From: Desmodesmus armatus
Lineage: Eukaryota > Chlorophyta > Chlorophyceae > Sphaeropleales > Scenedesmaceae
Reading direction: 5' to 3'
Length of the DNA stretch: 64,000 nt
Assembly (NCBI GenBank): GCA_007449985.2
Contig: VIIQ02000773.1
Coordinates: 124,001 to 188,000 of the forward strand
Below, piece by piece: positions 36,801-47,900 of the stretch. A program made the position numbers and the translations under genes. Below the pieces are notes generated by a model. The model worked only from the letters and a program-made list of their open reading frames with translations. It searched no databases and had not been told where the DNA came from. Each line of letters starts with the position of its first letter. Positions within the stretch are counted from its first letter, which is position 1.

Positions 36801-39800
36801 GCGTCACCAGAAGCACATCCAACAGCCTCACCACGATGTACCCCACCCAAGCTGCCACCCTGCCCTTCCCAGGGCACCTCCTGCACACGTTGCCAGGACC
36901 CATGCCATACCCGCGCGCGCAACTGCTGCACAGGGGTCCCGCCCGGCCTTGTGCGCACTGCGCAGACATGTACTCCTCGCCGACTGCTGTCTCGTTTTCC
37001 AACCAGCCGGGGATGCCGTCATGCTTATGGAGCTGTTGGTAGGCCAGCATGCGCTTCCCGCCATCTGCCGGGGTGCATGCCGCCTGGTTGGGGCACTGGT
37101 GGAACAGCGTGCTGCGCTGGTGGCTGTGCCAGAAGCCTGGCAGCGGGGTAGGGAAGCCCGCCTGGCAGTTGGCGCCATAGGGACAGCTGCTGCAGCTGGG
37201 GGATGTGTACGGGTCGAGGTTAATCTGGGGCGCGGGGCACTGCTCGCAGCTGCCGGCGCTGCTTTGGAACTCCCCAACGCCGCAGGTGTGCACACGCACG
37301 AGGACGTCCACGAGAGGGACACCTGACAGGCCTCCTGGTGCGACCTGCATCTTCAGGCTGCTGTTAGCCGGTGCTGACAGCCCCACGCTGCTGAAGTTGG
37401 CGATGCCGTTCTTGAAAGCAACGGTGGTAGCTCCTGTGAGGCAGCCGACTGTGCATGGCTTGCCTGGCTCACAAGACTGTGCACACAGGCCGCTGCTCTT
37501 GGCGCTGCTTGCAGCTGCCTTGGCAGCGGACGACGGAGTGCCATGGTCCAATAGACGGATGGTCGCATCAGCGGGCTTGGTGGCATCTGTTACCACATGT
37601 GAGCCCCAGTGGTCGAGCTGACGGACCTCCAAGTTGAACCTGTTGTTGCTCTCGAGGTATAGGACCTTCGGAGAGCCAGTTGCGGTGGCTTCTGACTCCG
37701 GTTGAGCCAATAGCCTCCTCCGAGCAGTAGGAAGCTCGTCCTCGTCCAACTGTCGGAGCCAAGCGAGTTCGTTTCCGCTTGCAACGCCGAGGCGTGCTGG
37801 GGTACTTGCAACATCGGAGCCGAACGCAGCTTTGTTCCCGGTGGATTGGAAGTCGCTGCTGTCGCGGCAAGGTGCATCGGAGTTGCTGCGTCCTGCTGCT
37901 ACCAGGTCGTCCCCAGCTTGGCCGCTGCTACCGGATGTGCAGTCGTCAGGCAGGGAGAGCAGCGAGCCGTTGGTTGTGAAGACTGCTCCACCACCGCCAT
38001 CCGCCTGGTTGTCGTCGAAGGAGTTGCTCTCCACTGACAACTTGCAGTCTGCAGTGCTTGTGCAGGCCTGATGGTACAAGGCACCTGCAAGCAGATATAA
38101 GAGAGCGGGAGGCAACACACAGACACAACAGCAGTAAGAGAGTGTGTCCAGAACGGCAGCAAAGACAGCAGCCAAGACGCCAGCAAAATAGTCATCGCGC
38201 TTGCAACCACAGACCACTGTACACCTTGTTTCATGCTCACTTGGCTGCGCCAGCTTGCGCATTCTGTCAACTAAGGTGATGCTGATCATGGGAACACATC
38301 TGTGCGCTGGTGTGTCACCGTGTCACAACCCCCAACAATTCCCAACAACAGCACTGCCCTGCCAACCCATCCATGTATCTGGCTCAACACCCACCTCCGT
38401 GTCCTGCAGCCGCCCGGTTCGAAGTAAACTTGTTGTTCGACACAGTGAAGGGCACATTCGTCTTGACCACCAGTGCACCTCCTGCGCCCTCGGCTCCCTC
38501 TGCCACCCCCTCATCAGAAGCTCCCTCATCTCCCTCTGCAAATAGCTCCAGAGCTCCAGGCGCCGCAGCCCCTTCCCTGCCGTATTGTTGCGGAAGCGGC
38601 TGTCAAACACACCCACGCGCCCCTTGTCCGTGCTGCCTGCGCCTGCCGGCGCCACCGACAGGAAGAGCCCAGCACCTGCAGTAGCCCTGTTGTGGTTGGC
38701 CTCCGTGCCTTTCACACTGACATGGTCACACTTCTCGCAGCATGCGGCTCCACCGGGGCCAGAGGCCTCGTTCCTGTGCATGTTGCAGTCGTGAAGGGCG
38801 AGGGAGTTGCACTGAAGGCAGTGCAGGGCGCCACCAGGGCCTGAGCTCGCTGTGTTGCCATCTGCAGTTGAGCCTGTCAGCGCGACTTCGACGTTACCAG
38901 TGGCCATCAGCCCACCACCTCCACGGTCCCGGCGTGCGGACTGCAGGACAAAGCAGACATGCGGCAGGGCGGCAAGATGCACATCAGATTCTTTCAGATT
39001 TACCATGCTACAGCGAACAGTCTCCGCCACAATGGTCACTGGGCTGGTGCACACGTGCCTGTGAAAGTGTGGTGTGACGCTGCTGAGCAGGTACAGTACT
39101 GCTTGTGCGCAGAAGCAACAATCTGCCTTTCAAATCAACCGCGGCAACACAACGTTAACCGTCCTACATGGATTGCGTGTTGCAACGGTCACACAAGCAG
39201 CAATCCTCTCTTCCTGGATCACCCACCCACCTTGCTGACAGCTCTGTTGTCCTTCAGCGTGCACTTGTCACAGTCGAAGCGGCCAACCGCCACGCCATTG
39301 GTGGGCCCAGAGACGTACACAGCGCCCCCACTGACTGCGGAGTTGTTGGTGAACGTGGTACCAGCTGCCCGCACAGCCCTGTCCCCAGCAACAGACGCGG
39401 AGATGCCACCACCATTACCACTAGACGCCTGCAGGACACAGCAGAAACAACAGTTAGTTTCTGAAGTTATGTGTGCTAGTAGGCAGACTGGGGTGCGACC
39501 GAGCATGCCATACGCAGTAAGGGCTGTTGCTACACTTGACCACAGCCGGGAAAGGTTACAGGTCTTCCACGATTCTGCAAAGGTGCTAGGTGGAAAGGTG
39601 ACATACAAGACAGAAGACGCTGGGTGGCAATGCTTACTTCATTGTTCTCGACTGTAGACTGCTCCAGGACAGCCGTGCACAGCTGCAGCGAGGCGCCGCC
39701 GCCATTTGCCGCCGCTACATTGCCCCGCAGCTGGCTGTTGACCAGCTTCACACCACACTGAGTGCCGAAGATGCCTCCTCCACTGCCAGCAGATGCAAAA

Positions 39801-42800
39801 CTGCCCTCCACCGTAGCAACGATAGGCTGCATGCAGCACATACACACTTGAGGTCACACATATGAGCATCCCGGGACATTTCGAGCACTTTACAAAGAGA
39901 GTTGTGTGCGCACTGGGTGCTTCCGCACTCAACACTTCATGGCCTGCAACCGGTGGACAGGGAAGAAGCTGGGCGGGAAAGCAATGTGTGTTGCTGGGCT
40001 CATCAATGCGCAGGCAAACAGCTGTGCTGGAGACCCAGCAGCATTTGGCTATGACTCAGGAGGCCTGAGAAAGCCACCAACCACGGCATCTTCTATTTTT
40101 ACCTGGTTGGGGTCAATCTTGGCCGAGTTGTCTGCAACGACAGTGTCTGTCAGTGTGATGTTGTTGGCACTGATCAACATGAACCCACCCCCAATAGCAG
40201 CCTGCAGTACAACAAACAATCATAAGGCGCAATCGTAAGGCACATATGAAAGCAACTGTACAGATTGTGCTCGGCTATGCTGATCCACAAAATGCATTGC
40301 CACACTGCAGTGTCTTTTGTACACCTGGAAGGGGTGCGCACACCAACACACTTGCAGTCAACGGGCGGCAAACTGCCAAAAGCGAGCCTGTGCTGCAGTC
40401 AAATCCAGCGGGAGCTCTGTGGCATGTATGTACTTGAGCTGCACCATGCAGAACCGGTAGTGCCAGCTGAGCCTCCTACGAACTGGGACCAATCCAACCC
40501 TGCATGCAGCAGGTAGCACCTGCGTACCGTGTTGTTTCTGACTGGGGAGCGCACGAAGTCTGCTGTGCCAGTCAGGACTGACACCATCAGCACACCACCT
40601 CCATCCACACCAGCTGAGTTGTCGGTCACACTTGTTTCAAACAGCAGCACACTGTCCGGGGCCTCCACACATATGCCTCCGCCCCGCAGAGCCTGCACAC
40701 CAGCACCACACATGCAGCAGGTGCAGGACAGCCAGTCAAGTCAGCGAGGCTCAGGAGAACTCAGCACGGCAGGTGCGACTGTAACTAGCAATCCTGCTAC
40801 TACTGAGTTGGGTCGTGTCTATGCCTAGCCGCCCTTGATTGAGGCGACCAAAGCTCTGAGGGCACGATGCTGGCAGAAAGGTGATGCCAGCGCCAGTGGT
40901 GCTGACCTCCATGCCCATCGTGGGTGTCATGGTCGTTGTTCGCTAGCTTTTTTTTTTTTGGTTTTACCAGGGGGGGCTAGCTTCACCTTCAAGCTAGAGA
41001 AACACGACCATGACACCCATGGGGAGCATGGTTTCAGCACCACTCGTGTAGACGGCGCTTTCCTGCCAACAGTGAACCTCTGTGCCTGTTCTGCCTGCTC
41101 AAATGGAACCCAGATCCATGATGCAGTATGTACAAACAGCCCACCGATACTTGCGAAGCAAAGAAGTCCGGCAATAGGGTGCAGGAAGCAAGGCCAACCG
41201 CACACTGCACAGTCGAGTTCCGGCACGCATTCTGTTAAACGTATTTTTAGCGGGTAAAACATAGGGGGGCCCGCGGCAAAGCATCACGAGTGAGATACGC
41301 CCAACAACCCTACTCCAAGAGGTGGTCACACGGTTCCCACCTTGTTGCCTTTGATGGTGCTGCCGTTAACTTGCAGGCTGGTAGCCGACGAAGACCAGAG
41401 CGCTCCACCCAGCTGATCCGCGGTGTTGTTGACAAAGGTGCAGTTGCTGAACTGACACTGGGCTGTAGTACATGCAACAGCACCGCCCACACCATTACCC
41501 TGCAGCAGAAGCCAGCAGCGCAGCCGCACAAACAACCGTAAAACAATATCAGCACAGCACACCCAGAGGGGTTGTGTGTAAATGCGTGCGGCAACATGAA
41601 GATGATGGAGTGCAGCCGACACGCTTGGCAGTGCAGCTGCCATGTCAAGCGGAGTTGCCCTGTACATACCTGTCATGACTGTTTATGACTGAGATCTTAC
41701 TAGAGAGCGCCTACATGGCCTGAATGATGGTATGCTGGCAAGCAGTACCAGCAGATGCGCATACTGCACTCACGACGTTGGAGTCAAACTCTGTATCCTG
41801 CACGTCCAGCAAGTGGCTCCTGGTCTCAATGTGGATGGCACCTCCCTTGTCACTTGCAGAATTGTTGAAGAACCTGCAAGAGCGAAGCTTTGTGAAGCCG
41901 CCTTCCTCCTGGCCGTTGATGGCCCCACCATACGGAGACTGCATGGACAGCACAGCAACACAGCCACAACAGCAGTGCACCAAGCGGCAAAATCAGCATC
42001 TGCATGTGTTGGCGGCTGACATCAGACGCCTGTTGAATGCAGCTGGCACCAGCTCACTGCTTCTGAAGGCAGGGCACAACCTGCTTGTGCGGTTTTGTCT
42101 TGCAGTCAGGCGTCTGGCGGCCTACGGCCCAAGCACTGCTAGAGACAACATGTTCTGCACAGTGTGACTTTGGCAGAGCTCACAGCCGGGATGTCACGGT
42201 TGCAAAGCTTGCAACTTTGATGCAGCTCACCGTATTGTTGATGAACGCAGTGTTGGAGACCTCAACACGTGCCCCGCGATCGAGATGGAAGGCGCCCCCT
42301 GCAGCAACAAGTACACTTGAGTGCTTTCCACTTTGACTGGCTTGGGCACGGCTTGCCATGCACTGTCGCACCACATCTTACTGGCCGGTGTATACAAATC
42401 TGCAACCGAACCCCATTGGTACACTCTAAAGCTGAGGCCGGTGCATACACACCCGCAACCGAACCTCATTGGTACATTCCAAAGCTGAGGTACAGCAGTG
42501 GAGTACGAGACCTAGCCAGATTGCTGCCAGGGGTGAACACTGTTGCAGTGTGCAGAGATCGCAATGCTGCTTGACACCCCCTGTGCTCCTTACCAGCTGT
42601 GGCAGCATTTCCGTTCTTGAACAGGCTGTCTGCGATGGTGACATTGGAGCGGGCCACAAAGAACATGCAGCCGCCAAACCACTGCGGCAAGGAAAACAGT
42701 AACGGCACGGTCAGGACGGATGACCCCGACCCCAAACCTGGACCAAGCTGATGCGCTCCGAGGGCCACAACATTGTCTAAAATGAAGCCAGTCGGCCCTA

Positions 42801-44326
42801 ACTTAGGTGACGTTTTCTCTTCTCAAAACCACGCAAAACAGGACGGAGAAGGACAGGATCAGGCACTCACATTGCTGATAGTGTCCAGGCAACGGGTGCG
42901 TGCGATGGTGACATTTGAGCTTCCTGACATCAGGCCGCCGCCACTTTCGCCAGCAATGCAGCCGTCGAACACAACATCTTCGACGGTCAGCGTAGTGTTG
43001 TGGGCGCTCATGCCGCCACCCCAACCTGTGGCAAGGGTTGTCTGCACAGGAGACATTGGAAAGCAGGCAGCCATGTTTAAAAGCTGTGACAGGCACAAGT
43101 GTGTGACCACTGTGTGACCACTGTGTGACCACTGCCTACAGCAGAGGCTGACGGGTGCGTGGAGGTCCACAGCCATTGGCTGCAAGGCCAGTCACACCAA
43201 CGTGGCTTTTTGATAACTGCATGAGATGTCTAGTGCAAGGTGAGGTGCTCGCTGCTGCAGCAAAATGACAGTCAGTGCAAGTGGGTGATGCCACTGAGGT
43301 GCTGTGCACCAAGTAGGCTTCCCTAACCCATGCTGTTTGCAGCTGTCATGCGCCATACATGAATGCTGCCTGCAAGGTCAGTGGCCTGTAATAAAGGCGG
43401 ATCCCCTAGTGTGTACAAAGCAAGCGCGTACTGAGCGGCTGGCCACGGGTCGATGGAAATAAACAGTGTGAGGAGTGTGAGGTGGCAGTGTGCCAACACA
43501 GACCACCTGGTGGTACCCAGGACATACCTCACTCTGTTTGAAGGTGCAGTTATTGACCTCCGCCACAGAGTTGGCCACAGCAACCGAGCCGCCCTCAGAT
43601 TCGCCCTTGTTGGACAGCATCCAAGACCCCTTCAGCTGAACCCCCTTGAGAAGGTTGACTGCAAAGATGGCTCCACCAATTGCTGCTGCGTTGCTGTCAA
43701 AGCTGCTGCCTTCCACACGCAGCTGCTCGCAGCCCAAGCAGGCCAGGGCGCCCCCGTGTGCGGGATCCACATAAGTCCCCGTGTTGTTGTTGCTCTTGAA
43801 GACGCTGTCAGTGATCGTCATGGGGCCGGACTGCTTTGCATATATTGCAGGAGCGCCCTTGCAGCCGCTGATGGTCAGGCCTGTGATGTCCAGCGCTGCT
43901 GTGCTGAACACAGCAAGAGCTGGTGCTGCTGGTTTGATGCGGCTGCAGTCCAGGACAGCGGAAGGCTGTGGCACGCCCTCTGCGTCCTTGCTGGCGGCCT
44001 TAGCGGCCGATAGCTGTACAGGGCCCGTGCCTTTACGCAGGGTGATGCCCTTGGTCAGCCTGACAGTGCCTGCTAGTACTATGTTCAGGGTGTCTCCTCC
44101 TGTGTGGCCATCCACTGCCTCCTGTATCTGCCGCTCAGTGGTGGCCCTGACGACCCTGCCAGGAGCCTCTTGAGCAGCAACATCCTGCACCAACGAAGTG
44201 GCCCACACACAAGCAGGCTTGTGACTTGTGCCGTGCAGCAGAGGAGCAGTTGCAGGCACCGAACTTGTGTGCAAGGGAACGTAGTAGATCAAAGACAGTC
44301 CAAAGCAACAGCAAGACCACCATCAT
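33873..44326 (-). CDS. giant beta-helix / Cys-rich / multi-pass membrane protein, paralog B (8-bp frameshift)
   Basis: Sixteen exons (44184-43528, 43041-42871, 42681-42594, 42298-42231, 41938-41774, 41499-41341, 40692-40528, 40201-40103, 39826-39638, 39428-39231, 38940-38395, 38084-36747, 36460-36290, 36047-35923, 35783-35579, 35083-33873) are consistent in phase to about 1,848 residues, if an 8-bp tandem duplication at 38544-38559 is discounted. As the sequence stands, the frame is lost there. The first eleven exons are beta-helix coils (NNSAVSGGAVYVSG type). The long exon has LDPYTSPSCSSCPYGANC and CAQGRAGPLCSSCARGYGMG knots, then the first membrane span. The last exons give at least six more spans and end in FVSLFACLV, with no EF-hand or long tail. 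A likely signal peptide (MMVVLLLLWTVFD) starts at 44326, but its junction to exon 2 is unresolved. It lies head-to-head with paralog C. Confidence 0.8.
40896..41043. repeat. foldback element in an intron of paralog B
   Basis: The left arm (GGTGCTGACCTCCATG ... GGGTGTCATGGTCGT ... GCTAGC) is matched by the reverse complement on the right (GCTAG ... ACGACCATGACACCC ... TCAGCACC). An 11-T tract and a G-run sit in the loop. It lies inside the long intron between exons 41499-41341 and 40692-40528. It looks like a small MITE or foldback. Confidence 0.65.
42383..42488 (+). repeat. 53-bp tandem duplication in an intron of paralog B
   Basis: Two adjacent 53-bp copies share GCAACCGAACC and CATTGGTACA blocks, with about 15% difference. 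It lies between the exons at 42594-42681 and 42231-42298. Confidence 0.8.
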
Positions 44327-44914
44327 GCCCCACTTACTTGGCACAACAGCAGCAGCGCAGCACAGATCAGCAGCACTCCCCCCAACCGGCAAACCCACGG
44401 GCGATCGCGCATTTGGCCCCACGTTTGATAAGCCTAACTGCGTGTTTCCTGCATGCAGCTCAGCGGTAGCGATGTTGCTTCGCTCAGTTCTGATACTGTT
44501 TCAAGGTCACCGCAAACGGGCAGCGGACCGAAATTACTGCATCACAAACTTGGGAACGCTCATTCAGAGAGGCTTGTTTGGGGAAATGACGGACTGGGAC
44601 CAGGGGGAACCCCGATACTTACGCCCGCTACTGCTGGTCCCTTCCTTGTACGGTGGCGCCCTCCTCTAGTGCATTATTGAAACAAAGTCGTCAGGGACAC
44701 AAATCGAGATGAGCGAGCAGCCAGGAGGCATTCCATGGGCCTGGGTTGCAGCTGCTGTTGTGGAAGCAGCTAGCTAGTGAAACAACTAGACAGCGATCAA
44801 CACGTTACGCAGCACCAAAGGTCGTCTGAATCGCACCGTTGAAGTATAAGGCCCAGGTCTTCATCCTTCGTCTGCCCACCAACTGAGGGCCCTGTACACA
44901 CAGGCTCAGGGCAC
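44327..44914. promoter_or_regulatory. shared divergent promoter region of paralogs B and C
   Basis: The putative start codons of paralog B (44326, minus) and paralog C (44915, plus) are separated by 588 bp. Both 5' UTRs and promoters must lie here or overlap into the first exons. No clear TATA box or known element stands out. Confidence 0.4.
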
Positions 44915-47900
44915 ATGGGTCTCGGCCCGCAGAGTCTGGTGGTGCTACTGGTTCTCTCAGCTACATGCAGCATCAGTGCGGTAAGTACGACAGTGCTGGC
45001 CCAGCTACTGCTGCACCTACAACTCAGCTGTTGCAGCGTTGACACCGCCCCTACTGTTTGCTGTTGCAGGTCCCTGGGCAGTTGCAGCACCCCGCAAAGA
45101 GCGTGTCCCCATGTCAGACTGGTACCAGGGCTGCTACAGCATTGCTACAAGCAGCCAGACAGCAGCTGCCCTTGCGCCAGGGTGCAGCCCTCAAGTCCAG
45201 TGACGTGGTGCGAGTGCGGTCATGGCAGCAGCTGGTTGACGCAGTGCAGCAGGCAAAGGGGCCCGCAGGATCGGGGGCTTGGAAGGTGTTCGAGCTGCAG
45301 GCATCAACAGCAGTCACTGCCACCAGCACACTGCAGCTGAAGCGGGCATGGCTGTGGTTGCAGCAGGGGCCCGGCAGGCTGGAGGCAGCAGGGTGAGCAT
45401 CAGCTGCCAGGAGGGAGTGCAGTCAGCCTTCGATGCAGTACTGGCGCCCAGCACTCTACAAGGGTGAGTTGCTAGTGCTGAAGAGGCAGTGAGCGGGCAG
45501 CTGAGTTCAGCTCACATACCTGGACTGCTCATCTGGCAATGCCTGCATCACAGATGGAACCAGCAGGACTGTGCCGGGCAAGTTGCAGGTGCTTCACGCT
45601 GCATTCCTAGCAGGTTGCTTCCGGCATGGGAGGTTTCTGATAGGCTTGCCATGCATGGTGGTCAGCAGGGAAAGGGCTCGTGGATGCCTAGCTGCCTGCC
45701 CATGCATGTTGCCATCTCCATGATCCCGTTTGTGCTGACCCCTGCTGTTCCTGCATGCATCCTGCGACCGCCCTGCCCTCCTGCAGTGCTGGCGGTGTGC
45801 TGCTGCAGGGCCTGTCCATCAGTGGCTGCAAGGGCTCAGCAGTGCGGGTGTCAGGAGGCGTGAGCGCCCCGCAGGGTGTGCAGTGGGCAAGCCTGCCGCC
45901 AGGCCTGCACCTGGTCAACACGGTGCTGACAGGCAACGCAGCAGCAGTGGGTGGCGGGGTGCGAGCCTCACGTGCCGCAGTGTACCTGGACTACGTAGAG
46001 GTGTCAGGCAACAAGGCACAGCAGCTGGGAGGCGGGGTCAGCATTGACGGAGGCCTGCTTGTGGCGTTGAAGACAGTCTTCAAAGGCAACATGGCTGGTT
46101 CCAGCAGTCAAATGTGAGTCTTGTGCGGTGCGATACAAAGCAGCCACGGCATGTAGGGAACCAGGCTGGGTGAGCAGCAGTCCAGGCACAACGGGTGCAA
46201 GATGGCGCAATATTTGAAACTGCGCTGCGCACAGCGACCTGCAAGCATGCCTGCGCCTGTGCAAGTGATGGTGTGGATGGTGTGCTCACGTGCTTCTGCC
46301 GCTGTCTGCATCTGGACTGATGCTGCTTGCAGCACTACTTTGAGTGAAGGTGTTGGCGCTGCAGTTTACGCCAACGGCAGCACCGTTGTGCTGGCCAACA
46401 GCACAGTCACACAGAATACGGGCACAAGCGTGGGTGGCTGCGCCGTCAAGGCCTCAGACTCCAAAGGAGTTGTCTTGGCCGGCTGCACTTTTGGCGGGAA
46501 CATGTGCGACGGCGATGGCGGTGCCATTGTTGGCGGCAACTATGCAGCATCTACATGCGTTGCAGGAGGCGCATCTCTCATGGTGACCTCCAGCATGCCT
46601 GCCTTCCAGGCTGGCAACGCCACACAGTGCAGTATCTCTGCCGCGCACCTCGTGCACATAAGCGACAGCAGCTTCAGTGGTGACGTTCCCACCCAGTGGT
46701 CCTGCGGTGGGTCAATCATGCTGGGTGCGGCATGGCTGGAACTGCACCGCAGCAACATCACAGATAACGCCCCAGCAAGCAGGGGAGGTGCGCTGGCCAG
46801 CACAGGCAGCGCAGTAGTCCTGCAGGACACCCGCATCAGCAACCACAGCAGCATCACGTATGGCGGGTCAGTCTTCCAGCTGCGCGGGCGCTTCTGGGCG
46901 AGTGGGAGCCACTTCTCTGATGCGAACACACAGAAGGAGGGAGGCGGCTGTGTTTACATCACTGGTGGGTGTAGGGCGGCCGCATGGGTGCAGCAGGAGC
47001 CGTACTTGAGCAGGCTGCAGTGGTGGGCGCGTCTGTATCAGTCAATGTCACCCATGGCATGTTCCAACCTCACACCGCAGCAGCAAGTGCTTGTTGAGGG
47101 CTTAAGGCCTCGCCCCTGTTCCTGACGCCTATCCTTGACATTGGTGTGCGTGTGTATGACACAACCCTTGAGCCGCGTTTTATCCACCTGCTGTTGGCTG
47201 GCTGTCAAGTGCGGCGCCCTGCTTGTGACGTCACTTCCTTCTTCCTCACTTCCTTGTGTCGTCAGCAAGCATCTAGTAATTGCCGCCCACTCGTATGTTC
47301 TGCTGCCCATGCCATTGCAGATGCGACCGAAGTGCGTGTATCTGGCTGCAACTTTGAACGGTGTGCTGGACGGGCCGAAGCTGGGGCGCTGTACTACCAA
47401 ATGATGTACGACAAGCCTGACGTGCCGCCGCCCTTCAGCATTCATGCCACCAGGATTGCACACTGCAGGGCCTGGAGGGATGGAGGCGCACTAAACCTCA
47501 ACCGCGTCAACATCACTATCACGGACAGCGTGTTTGATAACAACGAGGTGAGCCCAAGTAGCAAGGGCCTTACGGCCACCCAGGAGGCTGATGCCTGCTT
47601 GTGTTGACGAATAGAGGACTGTGATGAGGATATGTTTAACCTCAACCCTGAACCCTGACAACTTGGAGGGGCAGTTTGTGCGCAAGTGGTGTTCAAGCTC
47701 CCTACTGGCTAGTGCTGGCGAGACAGATTCTGGCCTCGCCCATTCAAGCTGCTTGTCGAGGATACTCAGGGTAAATGTCCAGCACCCTTACTATGTGCAT
47801 GCACCCTGGTACTGCAGGTATGCAGCACGCCATGACATTCTACCCAGCACATTGCCTGCTTGAGCGTGCTGCGAATCCCTACTCTATGTGTGCATGTTGT

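Noticed and set aside
43100..43136. GTGTGACCACT repeat
   Set aside because: Three-copy 11-bp microsatellite in an intron; ordinary.
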